From Falsiroseomonas sp050563545 (GTDB taxonomy: Bacteria > Pseudomonadota > Alphaproteobacteria > Acetobacterales > Acetobacteraceae), in contig NZ_JBNXUM010000030.1 of NCBI RefSeq assembly GCF_050563545.1, positions 1-64,000 of the forward strand: 64,000 nt of DNA. Reading direction: 5' to 3'. Under the pieces are notes generated by a model. The model saw nothing but the letters and a program-made list of their open reading frames with translations. It was not told the DNA's origin and did not search any database. Positions 52,631 through 61,107 of the stretch are shown one piece after another. Each line of letters starts with the position of its first letter. Position 1 is the first letter of the stretch. A program made the translations under genes and the position numbers.

Positions 52631-53989
52631 TCAGACCGGCAGGCGGACCCGCGCGCGCAGGCCACCCAGGGGGCTTTCCTCCAGCACGATGTCGCCGCCA
52701 TGCGCGCGCACGATGTCGCGCGCGATGGCGAGCCCGAGCCCGGTCCCGCCGGCACTGAAGGTCGCGAAGGGGCGGAAGGCCTCCTCGCGCTGGTCGGACG
52801 CGATGCCGGGTCCGTCGTCGTCCACCGTGACCTGCGCCCAGCCCGGCCGTCCCGTCGGCGCGGGCTCGTCGCGCGGCTGCTCCGTCACCGCGACCGCGAT
52901 CCGCCTGGCATGCTTGCGCGCATTGTCCAGCAGGTTCGCCAGGCAGCGCCGCAGCGCATCCGGGCGCAGCGGCAGCACCAGCGCCTCCGGCGCCTCCACC
53001 ACGACCTCGGCGCCGTCGCGCCGGGCCTTCTGCGCGACGTCGCGCACGATGGCGGCGAGGTCCGCCGGGCGCGGCTGCTCCGCCACCTCGCCGCGGGCGA
53101 AGGCGAGGTAGGCGGCGATCATCCGCTCCATCTCCTCGACATCCTCCGTCAGCGCCGAGATGTCGGCCTCCTCCTCCTCCGTCCGCGGCAGCACCGCGAG
53201 GCCGAGCCGCATGCGCGTCAGCGGCGTGCGGAGGTCGTGGCTGATGCCGGCCAGCATCTCGGTGCGCTGGCCGACGAAGCGCCGGATGCGTTCCTGCATG
53301 CGGTTGAAGGCGACTGCGGCCTGGCGGACCTCGGCGGCCCCCTCCGGCTTCATCGGGCCGATGTCACGGCCAAGGCCGAAGGCCTCCGCCGCGCCCGCCA
53401 GGCGCCGGATCGCGCGCACCTGGTTCTTCATGAACAGCGCCGCGACGAGGAAGAGCAGCGCGGAGGAGCCGACCAGCCAGATCATGAACAGATAAAGCGT
53501 GCCGCTGAACAGCCGCTTGCGCGGCGCCTCGACATGCAGCACGCCGCCCGGCAGCTGGATGCGGATGATCACGCTGCGCGGGTCGGAGGTCCAGTCCGCG
53601 TCGAACGGCCGGCCGATGCGCTCGACCAGCGCGCTCTGCAGATCCTCCTCGAGCGGCAGGAGCGGCAGCGACGCGGCGCGGCCCGGCGTGGGGCCGAGCG
53701 AGGCGCCGTCCTCGAAGGCCATGCCGAGCTCGAAGCGCCAGGCGGCCTCCCGGAAGACGACAGCGCGGTTCTCCGCCGAGGGGTCGCGCAGGATCAGCTC
53801 CACGACGAAGCTGACCTCGCCGGCGACGGCGCCGGCCAGGCGGCGCGAGATGACGTCGAGATGCGAGCCGTAGAAGACCTGCAGCGCGACGCCCTGCAGG
53901 ATCAGCAGCGGCAGCAGGATGATCAGCAGGCTGCGCCCGAGCAGCCCCCGCGGCATCAGCAGGCGCAGCAGGCGGGAGAAGGGCGGCAC
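52631..53989 (-). CDS. EnvZ-like sensor histidine kinase
   Basis: A 452-aa membrane kinase. Helix 1 around residues 18-40, a periplasmic sensor of about 110 residues, helix 2 around 160-185, then HAMP, H-box GISHDLRTPLTRMRLG, N-box LANLLDNARKHA, G boxes VDDDGPGIAS and GGTGLGLAIAR. It is homologous to the kinase at 8670-10085. It follows the response regulator gene by 12 bases. Signal unknown; EnvZ-like type. Confidence 0.92.
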   Translation of the reverse strand: MPPFSRLLRLLMPRGLLGRSLLIILLPLLILQGVALQVFYGSHLDVISRRLAGAVAGEVSFVVELILRDPSAENRAVVFREAAWRFELGMAFEDGASLGPTPGRAASLPLLPLEEDLQSALVERIGRPFDADWTSDPRSVIIRIQLPGGVLHVEAPRKRLFSGTLYLFMIWLVGSSALLFLVAALFMKNQVRAIRRLAGAAEAFGLGRDIGPMKPEGAAEVRQAAVAFNRMQERIRRFVGQRTEMLAGISHDLRTPLTRMRLGLAVLPRTEEEEADISALTEDVEEMERMIAAYLAFARGEVAEQPRPADLAAIVRDVAQKARRDGAEVVVEAPEALVLPLRPDALRRCLANLLDNARKHARRIAVAVTEQPRDEPAPTGRPGWAQVTVDDDGPGIASDQREEAFRPFATFSAGGTGLGLAIARDIVRAHGGDIVLEESPLGGLRARVRLPV

Positions 53990-54001
53990 GCTGCGCTGCG
54001 C

Positions 54002-54727
54002 CTACACGCCCGGCCGCAGGACGTAGCCCTTGTGGCGCACGGTCTGGATGAAGCGGGGCTCGCGCGGATCGGGTTCTATCTTGCGGCGCAGCCGCGTGAC
54101 CTGCACGTCGATCGCGCGCTCCCCGGCCTCCGGCGTGCCGAGGGCGGCGGCGATGTCCTCGCGGCTGAGCACGTCGTTCGGCCGCGCGGCGAGCGCGCCG
54201 AGCAGCGCGGCCTCGCCGCCGGTCAGGCGGATGATGCCCTCCGGCCCGCGCAGCTCCTGCCGCTGCGGGTCGAACCAGCGCGCACCGAGCTGGACGGGCC
54301 CCGTCGTCACCTCCGCCGGCGGCGGCGCGGCACGGCGGAGGATCGTGCGGATGCGCAGCGCGAGCTCGCGCGGGTCGAAGGGCTTGCCGAGATAGTCGTC
54401 CACCCCGGCCTCCAGCCCCGCGATGCGGTCGTCCGGCGATCCCCGCGCGGTCAGCATGATGACCGGCACGTCGTGCCCCTCGCGCCGCAGGCTCTCCACC
54501 AGCTCGAGACCGCTTTCGCCGGGCATCATGACGTCGAGCACCATGAGGTCGAAGGCGAAGCCGGCCAGCGCATGGCGCGCCGCGCCGGCATCCGCCGCGC
54601 CGGTGACGCGGAAGCCCTGGTCCGACAGGAAGCGCTGCAGCAGCGCGCGCAGCCTGGCGTCGTCGTCCACCACCAGGATGTGCGGCGCTTCGGTCGCCTC
54701 GGCGGCGGGAAGGGTCGCGGTGCTCAT
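54002..54727 (-). CDS. OmpR-family response regulator (PetR-like)
   Basis: A 241-aa regulator. Receiver: DDD triad at 21-23, D65 in LMVLDVMMPGESG, K in YLGKPFDPREL. Winged helix: LTGGEAALLGAL, AGERAIDVQVTRLRRKIE, QTVRHKGYVLRPG. Its start overlaps the stop of the MarR-type gene (TGA/ATG), and the kinase gene follows. A MarR-type gene directly upstream of an OmpR regulator matches the petP-petR arrangement of alphaproteobacteria; that match is from memory. Confidence 0.9.
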   Translation of the reverse strand: MSTATLPAAEATEAPHILVVDDDARLRALLQRFLSDQGFRVTGAADAGAARHALAGFAFDLMVLDVMMPGESGLELVESLRREGHDVPVIMLTARGSPDDRIAGLEAGVDDYLGKPFDPRELALRIRTILRRAAPPPAEVTTGPVQLGARWFDPQRQELRGPEGIIRLTGGEAALLGALAARPNDVLSREDIAAALGTPEAGERAIDVQVTRLRRKIEPDPREPRFIQTVRHKGYVLRPGV

Positions 54728-55272
54728 GGCGTGCCCTCGGGCGGCGCCGCTTCCAGGCGGGCCAGGGCAGCGCGCGCGTCGGGGCCCATCAGGCCGCGCA
54801 TCACGCGCCGGAAGCCCTCGACCGCCTGCGGGCCGGCCTCGCGATAGGCGGCCATCACGGTGTCCCGCTGGCGTTCGTACAGGCGGCGTTCCAGCGCGGC
54901 GCCCTTCTCCGTCAGGGACAGCAGGCGCTGGCGGCGGTCGGACTGGCCCGGGGCCTGCGTGACGTAGCCATCCTCGATCAGCGGCGTCAGCACGCGCCCC
55001 AGCGACTGCTTGGTGATGGCGAGGATGCCGAGCAGCTCGCCCACCGTGATGCCGGGCCGGCGCCCCACGAAATGCAGCACGCGGTGATGCGCCCGCCCCA
55101 TGCCGAGATCGGCCAGGATCGCATCCGCCCCGGCGGTGAAGTCGCGATAGCCGAAGAACAGCAGGTCCTGGGCGAGGCGCAGCTCCTCCTCCCGCAGGAA
55201 GAGCAGGTTGCGCCCGGCCGGGGGTGTCCCGCGCGCCTCCTCGGCCGGCACGGCTCTGGGCATGACCGTCAT
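54724..55272 (-). CDS. MarR family transcriptional regulator (PetP-like)
   Basis: A 182-aa winged-helix regulator. The DNA-binding core is RRPGITVGELLGILAITKQSLGR (read as PGITVGELLGILAITKQS and LGRVLTPLIEDGY), followed by the wing PGQSDRRQRLLSLTEKG. The alternative ATG at 55263 removes three residues. An imperfect palindrome 25 bases upstream (55297-55311) may be its operator. It leads the regulator-kinase operon and is divergent from ilvE. Confidence 0.88.
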   Translation of the reverse strand: MTVMPRAVPAEEARGTPPAGRNLLFLREEELRLAQDLLFFGYRDFTAGADAILADLGMGRAHHRVLHFVGRRPGITVGELLGILAITKQSLGRVLTPLIEDGYVTQAPGQSDRRQRLLSLTEKGAALERRLYERQRDTVMAAYREAGPQAVEGFRRVMRGLMGPDARAALARLEAAPPEGTP

Positions 55273-55296
55273 GCGTTCCCGTGGGGCCCGAATTGG

Positions 55297-55311
55297 GTCA
55301 GCATTGTTGAC
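55297..55311. promoter_or_regulatory. candidate MarR-type operator
   Basis: GTCAGCATTGTTGAC is an imperfect palindrome, 12 of 15 positions symmetric, lying 25 bases upstream of the MarR-type start and in the gap to ilvE. It also contains TTGAC, which could serve as a -35 box for rightward transcription. Proposed from position and symmetry only. Confidence 0.35.
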
Positions 55312-55460
55312 GCATTCCCTCCGCCGCGCGATGCTCCGGGCCGTCGCACGGCACCGTGGCCAGCATATAGGACAACGGCGTGCCGACAGGTAGCGACCGG
55401 CACAGGCCGGCGCAGGCGACCGGCATCCGCCGGCGCCGGGAAGCAAGGAGGAATGCCGCC

Positions 55461-56363
55461 ATGGCCCTGGTGCCCTTCGACGACCGCGACGGCTGGATCT
55501 GGCAGGACGGCGCCTTCGTCCCCTGGCGAGAGGCGCGCATCCACGTCCTGACGCACGGCCTGCACTACGCCTCCTCGGTCTTCGAGGGCGAGCGCGCCTA
55601 TGCCGGCCACGTCTTCCGCCTGCGTGAGCATACGGAGCGCCTGATCCAGTCCGGCCGCATCCTGGGCTTCGAGATCCCCTGGACCGCCGACGAGATCGAC
55701 GAGGCCTGCCGCCAGACGCTGGCGCGCAACGGCCTGACGGAGGGCTATGTCCGCCCGGTCGCCTGGCGGGGGACGGAGCAGCTTTCGGTGGCCGCCCCGC
55801 AGTCGCGCATCCACCTGGCGGTCGCGGCCTGGCCCTGGCCGAACCTCTATGGCGGCGACCGCATGAAGGGGCTGCGCCTGACCTGGGCGCGCTGGAAGCG
55901 CCCGCACCCCGAGACCGCGCCGACGGCGTCCAAGGCCGCGGGCCTCTACATGATCGGCACGCTCGCCAAGCACGAGGCCTCGGCCGAGGGCTATGACGAC
56001 GCGCTGATGCTGGACTGGCAGGGCAACATCAGCGAGGGCACCGGCGCGAACGTCTTCCTGGTGATCGAGGGCGCGCTGCACACGCCGACCCCGGTCAACT
56101 TCCTCGACGGCATCACGCGCCGCACGGTGATGGCGCTGGCGCGGAAGCGCCAGATCGAGGTGGTGGAGCGCACCATCCCGCCCAGCGATCTCGCGCGGAC
56201 CAGCGAAGTCTTCCTCGCCGGCACCGCCGCCGAGATCACGCCGGTGCGCGAGGTCGGCGAGCACCGCTTCACCCCTGGCGTCGTGACGGAGACGCTGCTG
56301 CGGGACTACGAGGCGCTGGTGCGGATGCCGCCGGAGGAGGTCGCCTCGCGCCTCGCGGCCTGA
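55461..56363 (+). CDS. ilvE: branched-chain amino-acid aminotransferase
   Basis: A 300-aa fold-type IV PLP aminotransferase. Typical blocks: HVLTHGLHYASSVFEGERAY near residue 30, YVRPVAWRG, the PLP lysine in TAPTASKAAGLY, DALMLDWQGNISEGTGANVF and EVFLAGTAAEITPV. It makes and degrades Leu, Ile and Val. AAGGAGGAA precedes the ATG. Its 3' end overlaps the last 58 bases of the oppositely oriented membrane-protein gene, so antisense overlap occurs. Confidence 0.95.
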   Translation: MALVPFDDRDGWIWQDGAFVPWREARIHVLTHGLHYASSVFEGERAYAGHVFRLREHTERLIQSGRILGFEIPWTADEIDEACRQTLARNGLTEGYVRPVAWRGTEQLSVAAPQSRIHLAVAAWPWPNLYGGDRMKGLRLTWARWKRPHPETAPTASKAAGLYMIGTLAKHEASAEGYDDALMLDWQGNISEGTGANVFLVIEGALHTPTPVNFLDGITRRTVMALARKRQIEVVERTIPPSDLARTSEVFLAGTAAEITPVREVGEHRFTPGVVTETLLRDYEALVRMPPEEVASRLAA

Positions 56364-57664
56364 GGCGGCGGCGCTGCGAGCATCACCGCCAGGGGCAACA
56401 GCCAGACGATCCGTGCCTGGTAGCGCTCATGCGGCTTGGACAGCGCGCCGGTGGCGGCGGCGTTCGCCAACAGCGCGACGAGCATCCCGGCCAGCAGCCC
56501 GATCCGCGGCAGGTCGCGCGCGCGGATCGCGCGCCAGGCCAGCCAGGGCAGGGCGAGGAGGCAGAGCGCCAGCACCGGCGCATGCAGCGCGAGGAACGGC
56601 GCGGCGCGGGCCGGCAGCGTGCCCTGCATCTGCGCCGCGGTGTCGAAATCCGCGAGTTCCTGCCGCAGGCCGGCCGCGATCGCGCGTCGCGCCGACAAGT
56701 CGAGGTGCTCGTTCACCAGCGTGTCGCCCGCCCAGGTCAGCACGGCCTGGCGCGCGGTGTTGCGCAGCATGGCCAGCGCGACCTCCAGCGGATGCGCGCG
56801 CAACGTCGCGGCGATGATCTCGCGCGCCTCGACGGCGCCCGCGACGCCGCCCATCGGCCGCGGCGAGCCGTCGGCGTTGCGGTTCAGCGGGCTGTCGGGA
56901 CTCCATAGGAACTCGTCGCTGTCCATCGGCAGCCGGTCCGTGAAGGCGCACAGATGCCAGCCCGCGGCCGGACAGCGTTCGCTCAGCAGCGCCGCGGCCG
57001 GCCCGTCGTCCTGCAGCCGCGCGAGCAGGAAGACCGCGCCGTGCGGCGACAGCGTCGCGCGGCCGAAGGACACCAGGTTCGACCCCGCCAGGAAGGCCAG
57101 CGCGAGCGCCAGCGGCAGCGCCACGCGCAGCGTCGGCGCCAGGCGCCGCGTCAGCAGCGCCGTCATCATCAGCAGCGCGACCGCCCCCGGCAGGTGCGAC
57201 AGATGCGAGGCGAGGGCGACCGCGCCGACCAGCGCGACCCAGGTCGCCTCGATCCGCGACAGCCGCGCGAAGCCCAGCAGGATCAGGCAGAGCGGGCCGA
57301 GCCCTGTCAGCGCATCTGGCATCAGCGTCGCCAGCGTCCAGGGCGCCGCGGTCAGCGCCGCCAGCGCGGCGCAGACCAGCATATGCGTCCCCGGTGCCGC
57401 CTCGCCGCGCACCATACGCTGCGCCAGCCAGGTCAGGTGCGAGGCGATCAGCGCCTGCACCGCCACCGCCGGCCAGAGCGAGATGCGCCAGTGGAAAGCA
57501 TGCAGGAACAGCCCATAGGCCTGCGTCTTGTCCCACGGCGTCTCCGGGAAGACGGTCTGGCCGAGGTAGGATACCGTATCGATGAAGACGAGGGGATAGC
57601 CGTTGAGCGCGGCCGGCCAGGCCAGCAGCGCGGCCCCGGCAACGATGGCGGCAAGCGACCTCAT
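56306..57664 (-). CDS. polytopic membrane protein, paralogue B
   Basis: A 452-aa protein with about ten hydrophobic helices and no family I can name. It shares with the gene at 57661-58989 an N-terminal block (GYPLVFxDT), a central soluble loop with FLLARLQxDGPAAA and FTDRLPMDSDEFLW, and a C-terminal TGALSKPHERYQARIVWLLP. An acidic residue in the first loop and a late Arg/His-rich motif are reminiscent of GT-C glycosyltransferases, but this is speculation. Start overlaps the stop of its paralogue (ATGA). Confidence 0.75.
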   Translation of the reverse strand: MRSLAAIVAGAALLAWPAALNGYPLVFIDTVSYLGQTVFPETPWDKTQAYGLFLHAFHWRISLWPAVAVQALIASHLTWLAQRMVRGEAAPGTHMLVCAALAALTAAPWTLATLMPDALTGLGPLCLILLGFARLSRIEATWVALVGAVALASHLSHLPGAVALLMMTALLTRRLAPTLRVALPLALALAFLAGSNLVSFGRATLSPHGAVFLLARLQDDGPAAALLSERCPAAGWHLCAFTDRLPMDSDEFLWSPDSPLNRNADGSPRPMGGVAGAVEAREIIAATLRAHPLEVALAMLRNTARQAVLTWAGDTLVNEHLDLSARRAIAAGLRQELADFDTAAQMQGTLPARAAPFLALHAPVLALCLLALPWLAWRAIRARDLPRIGLLAGMLVALLANAAATGALSKPHERYQARIVWLLPLAVMLAAPPPQAARREATSSGGIRTSAS

Positions 57665-58989
57665 CGCCGCCGCGGCGCGAGCGCCAGCCCGGCGATCACC
57701 GGCATCAGCCACAGGATCCGCGCCTCGTAGCGGGGATGCGGCTTGGAGAGCGCGCCGGTCGCCAGGGCGTTCGCGGTCACCCCGACCAGCATGCCGAGCA
57801 CGAGGCCCAGGCGCCTGACGTCGCCCTGCCGCGCCGTGCGCCACCACGCCAGCAGCGCCAGCGCCGCGCCGGCGGCCAGCATGACGATGTGCGGCCAGCG
57901 CAGCGGCGCGGCCAGTCCCGTCAGCTCGCCACGCGGCTGCCGCGCCGCGTCGAAGGCAGCGAGCTCGCGCGCGGGGAAGGCTTCGGCGATGCGCGGCCGG
58001 ACGGCGACGCCGAGATGGTCGGCCACCAGCGTGTCGCCCGCCAGCACCAGGCCCATCTGGCGCAGCGCATTGCTGGCCATAGCCTGCGCGACCTCGAGCG
58101 GGCGGGTCCGCAGCGTCTCCGCGACGATGACACCGGCCTCGGGCGAGAGCAGCGCGCCGCCGAGGAAGCGCGCGCTGCCGTCGGGGGCGCGGTTCACCGG
58201 GCTGTCCGGCGCCCAGAGGAACTCGTCGCTGTCCATCGGCAGCCGGTCGGAGAAGGCGCAGAGATACCAGCCAACGGCCGGACAGCGCTCCTTGATCACC
58301 GCCGCCGCCGGCCCGTCCGCCTGCAGCCGCGCCAGCAGGAAGGTCGCGCCATGCGGCGACAGGCTCGCGCGCCCATGCCCCCACAGGTTGGTGCCGAGCA
58401 GGATCGCGATCGCGGCGGCGAGCGGCGCGGCCGCACGCAGCGCCGCCGCCGGGCGCCGCGTCACCAGCAGCGCGAGAGCGACGATCGCGAGCGCCATCGG
58501 CAGGTGCGAGAGGTGCGCTGCGATGCCAACCGCAGCGACCAGGAAGAGGCCCAGGGCCTCGGCGGGCGACATCGCGTCACGCGCAAAGGCCAGCAGCAGC
58601 ATCGCCAGCAGCACCGCCGGCGCGAAGACGTCCGGCATCAGCAGCGCCGCGGTGAAGGGCGCCGTGGTCAGCAGCGCCGTTGCCGCGCAGACCAGCAGAT
58701 GCGCCCCGGTCCCGGCGCTGCCACGCAGCGCGCGCTGCGCCAGCCACAGCAGCCAGGACAGCATCAGCCCCTGCGCGAGCGCCGGCCCCCACAGCGTCGC
58801 ACGCGCGGAGAAGGCCAGCAGCAGCGGCCCGTAGACATGCGGCTTGTCCCAGATGACCAGCGGGCCCGAAGGCGGCGGCGCGACCTGGTGCAGGAAGGCG
58901 CCGGTGTCGCTGAAGACCAGGGGATAGCCGTTCAGGAAGGCCGGCCAGATCAGCAGCAGCCCGCCCGCCAGGATCGCCAGCGGACGCAT
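57661..58989 (-). CDS. polytopic membrane protein, paralogue A
   Basis: A 442-aa protein with about ten hydrophobic helices. Key blocks are NGYPLVFSDTGAFLHQ near the N terminus, SLSPHGATFLLARLQADGP, FSDRLPMDSDEFLWAPD and the C-terminal GALSKPHPRYEARILWLMP. It precedes paralogue B with a four-base overlap and follows moaE with a one-base overlap, so the two come from one tandem duplication within the operon. Function unknown; perhaps GT-C-like transfer to a periplasmic or lipid acceptor. Confidence 0.75.
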   Translation of the reverse strand: MRPLAILAGGLLLIWPAFLNGYPLVFSDTGAFLHQVAPPPSGPLVIWDKPHVYGPLLLAFSARATLWGPALAQGLMLSWLLWLAQRALRGSAGTGAHLLVCAATALLTTAPFTAALLMPDVFAPAVLLAMLLLAFARDAMSPAEALGLFLVAAVGIAAHLSHLPMALAIVALALLVTRRPAAALRAAAPLAAAIAILLGTNLWGHGRASLSPHGATFLLARLQADGPAAAVIKERCPAVGWYLCAFSDRLPMDSDEFLWAPDSPVNRAPDGSARFLGGALLSPEAGVIVAETLRTRPLEVAQAMASNALRQMGLVLAGDTLVADHLGVAVRPRIAEAFPARELAAFDAARQPRGELTGLAAPLRWPHIVMLAAGAALALLAWWRTARQGDVRRLGLVLGMLVGVTANALATGALSKPHPRYEARILWLMPVIAGLALAPRRR

Positions 58990-59447
58990 CAGCGCGCCCA
59001 GCGCGCGGCCGCCTCGTTGTCCTCGGCCTTGGCCTCGACCCAGCGCGATGCCCCGTCGGCGAATTCCTCGCGCTTCCAGAACGGCGCCCTGGTCTTCAGC
59101 CAATCGATCAGGAAGGCGCAGCTTTCCAATGCGGCCGTGCGGTGCGCGCTGGCCGTCAGCACCAGCACGATGGGCTCGCCCGGCAGCAGCCTGCCGTGGC
59201 GGTGGATCACCGTGCAGCCCGTCAGCGGCCAGCGCTCGCAGGCCTGGGTGACGATGCGCGCCAGCGCGCGCTCCGTCATGCCGGGATAATGCTCCAGCAC
59301 CATCGCCGACAGGCCGCCATCGGCCCGGCAGACCCCGAGGAAGCTGGCGATCGCCCCGACATCGGTGCGCCCTTCCTGCAGGCGTGCCGTCTCCGACGCC
59401 ACGTCGAAGGCGGCCCCCTGCACGAGGATGCGCGGCGTGACCGACAC
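58989..59447 (-). CDS. moaE: molybdopterin synthase catalytic subunit
   Basis: A 152-aa subunit that, with MoaD, converts cyclic pyranopterin monophosphate to molybdopterin. Blocks GAIASFLGVCRADGG, LEHYPGMTERAL, CTVIHRHGRLLPGEPIVLVL and SCAFLIDWLKTRAPFWKRE carry the conserved active-site residues including the Lys of FWKRE. It follows moaD by two bases. Its stop overlaps the start of the membrane-protein gene. Confidence 0.95.
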   Translation of the reverse strand: MSVTPRILVQGAAFDVASETARLQEGRTDVGAIASFLGVCRADGGLSAMVLEHYPGMTERALARIVTQACERWPLTGCTVIHRHGRLLPGEPIVLVLTASAHRTAALESCAFLIDWLKTRAPFWKREEFADGASRWVEAKAEDNEAAARWAR

Positions 59448-59449
59448 GG

Positions 59450-59701
59450 TCAGCCGCCCGTCACCGGCGGAAAGAAGGCGACCTCGTCGCCCGGCGCGAC
59501 CGGCGTGTCGGGCGCGGCGAAATCCTGGTTCACGGCCGCGCGCACCTGGCGCGGATCGGCGAAGGCCGCCTGATGCCCGCCGCCCCGCGCGGCGAGCCAG
59601 GCGACGAGGCCCCCGACGTCACGCACGGCTTCGGGCGGGGAGACCTCCTCCTCCGCAACCCCGATCCTCTGGCGCAGCCAGGCGAAATAGAGGATGCGCA
59701 A
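59450..59701 (-). CDS. moaD: molybdopterin synthase sulfur carrier subunit
   Basis: An 83-aa ubiquitin-fold protein starting RILYFAWLRQRIGVAEEEV and ending in the diagnostic Gly-Gly (FFPPVTGG) that is adenylated and thiocarboxylated. I chose the TTG at 59701 because it falls 13 bases after the preceding stop and gives the usual MoaD N terminus; no ATG is near. The gene directly precedes moaE. Confidence 0.92.
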   Translation of the reverse strand: MRILYFAWLRQRIGVAEEEVSPPEAVRDVGGLVAWLAARGGGHQAAFADPRQVRAAVNQDFAAPDTPVAPGDEVAFFPPVTGG

Positions 59702-59714
59702 GCCGCGCCCCGCC

Positions 59715-60383
59715 CTATTGGCCGAGCGGGACGACGCGGGTGCGGGCGCGGCCGTCCGGACCGATCCAGGTCTCGACATTGCCGTCGCGGATCACCGCTC
59801 CGCCGCCGCTGGGGGAGGTCACGCCGCTGACGCTGCCGGCCTGGCCGGTGGTCACGGCGGGACGGCCAGAGGGGCTGGTCAGCACCCGGCCCTCCGGCGG
59901 GAGGCCCACGCCGCCCGTGCCGCTCACGCGCGGCGCCGGGGTCGGCGTCAGCGGCGGGGGCGGCGGCAGGCCCTGGGTGCCGAGGCCGCCCGGGCTGCCG
60001 CTGCCCGGCACGCCCGGCGTCGGCACCGGGGAGCGCACCGGCTCCCCGGTGCCCGGGACCAGGGAGGGGCGGTAGTCTGGGATGTTGCGCATCGCCTCGT
60101 CCGGCCCGCTCATCAGCGTGGCGCGCTGCGCTTCCTGCGCCGGCCAGACATTGCCTTCCTCCGGCATGACGGCGTCGAACTCGGGCTGGACGCCGCGGAC
60201 GCGCTGCAGGGTCAGGCTGTCCCCGGTCTGCGCGGGTCCCGCGGCGGTCGCCGGCAGCCGCGCGATGATGGGCGGCGACCACTGCGCATCCTGGAAGCCG
60301 GTTTCAGGCGCGCAGGCACCGAGCAGCGCTGCCAGTCCGAGCCCGGCTGCCCCGAGCATCCGGCCGCTGATCGCGATAGGCAT
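59715..60383 (-). CDS. predicted lipoprotein with proline-rich C terminus
   Basis: A 222-aa protein. The signal peptide ends in a lipobox (ALLGAC), so the cysteine would be lipid-modified by Lgt and anchored in the envelope. The mature part has a short ordered stretch (WSPPIIARLPATAAG, LQRVRGVQPEFD) and then a low-complexity Pro/Gly/Thr-rich linker (LPPPPPLTPTP). The C-terminal end has ETWIGPDGRARTRVVPLG. An ATG at 60404 is also possible. No family recognised; it lies between pgsA and moaD on the same strand. Confidence 0.65.
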   Translation of the reverse strand: MPIAISGRMLGAAGLGLAALLGACAPETGFQDAQWSPPIIARLPATAAGPAQTGDSLTLQRVRGVQPEFDAVMPEEGNVWPAQEAQRATLMSGPDEAMRNIPDYRPSLVPGTGEPVRSPVPTPGVPGSGSPGGLGTQGLPPPPPLTPTPAPRVSGTGGVGLPPEGRVLTSPSGRPAVTTGQAGSVSGVTSPSGGGAVIRDGNVETWIGPDGRARTRVVPLGQ

Positions 60384-60436
60384 GGACACGTTCCGATCGT
60401 GCATTTCCAGGAAGATGCGCTGCGCGGGGCCAAGCC

Positions 60437-61051
60437 TCAAGAGCGGGCGGGTTCGCGCGGCTGGGAGGGGCGCGCGGACTCCGGCCCGCCGGCGTGGCGC
60501 AGCCCCGCCGTCAGGTAGTCCCAGCCCGTGATCAGCGTCAGCGCCGCCGCGGTCCAGAGCATGATCTCGCCGATCAGCGAGATCGGCAGGAAGGACAAGT
60601 GCAGCACCTGCGCCGCCGTGTCGCCCGCCAGCAGCGTCCCGAGAGCCCCCATCTGGAACCCGGTCTTCCATTTCGCGAGCTTCGTCACGGGCAGCCCGAC
60701 CGAAAGCCCCGCCAGGTATTCCCTGAGGCCGGAGACCAGGATCTCCCGCAGCAGGATCACGATCGCGGGGTAGAGGCCGAAATCCGACAGCCGCCCCATC
60801 CCGGCCAGCAGCATCAGGGCGGCGCCGACCAGCAGCTTGTCCGCAATGGGATCGAGCATCCGGCCGAAGGCACTCGTCTGCTGCCAATCCCGAGCCAACT
60901 TCCCGTCGAAATAGTCCGTGATGGCGGCGGCGGAGAAGACGACGCAGGCCGCCACGTCGCCCCAGGGTTCGCGCAGCGCCGCCAGCGCGACCAGGACGGG
61001 TATGGCCGCGATGCGCGACAGCGTCAGGAGGTTCGGCAGGTCCGTCGGCAT
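60437..61051 (-). CDS. pgsA: CDP-diacylglycerol-glycerol-3-phosphate 3-phosphatidyltransferase
   Basis: A 204-aa membrane enzyme that makes phosphatidylglycerophosphate, the first step to phosphatidylglycerol and cardiolipin. The CDP-alcohol phosphatidyltransferase motif (D-x2-DG-x2-AR-x8-G-x3-D-x3-D) is DYFDGKLARDWQQTSAFG then RMLDPIADK. The N terminus LPNLLTLSRIAAIPVL is typical. Phosphatidylglycerol also supplies the diacylglycerol used by Lgt in this window. In many alphaproteobacteria it is next to uvrC; here a LysR/SDR pair and a membrane-protein gene intervene. Confidence 0.95.
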   Translation of the reverse strand: MPTDLPNLLTLSRIAAIPVLVALAALREPWGDVAACVVFSAAAITDYFDGKLARDWQQTSAFGRMLDPIADKLLVGAALMLLAGMGRLSDFGLYPAIVILLREILVSGLREYLAGLSVGLPVTKLAKWKTGFQMGALGTLLAGDTAAQVLHLSFLPISLIGEIMLWTAAALTLITGWDYLTAGLRHAGGPESARPSQPREPARS

Positions 61052-61107
61052 CCGGACTTCCCTCTAGCAGAAGCGGACGGGGCAGGCGAGTTGCGGTGCG
61101 TGACCGT

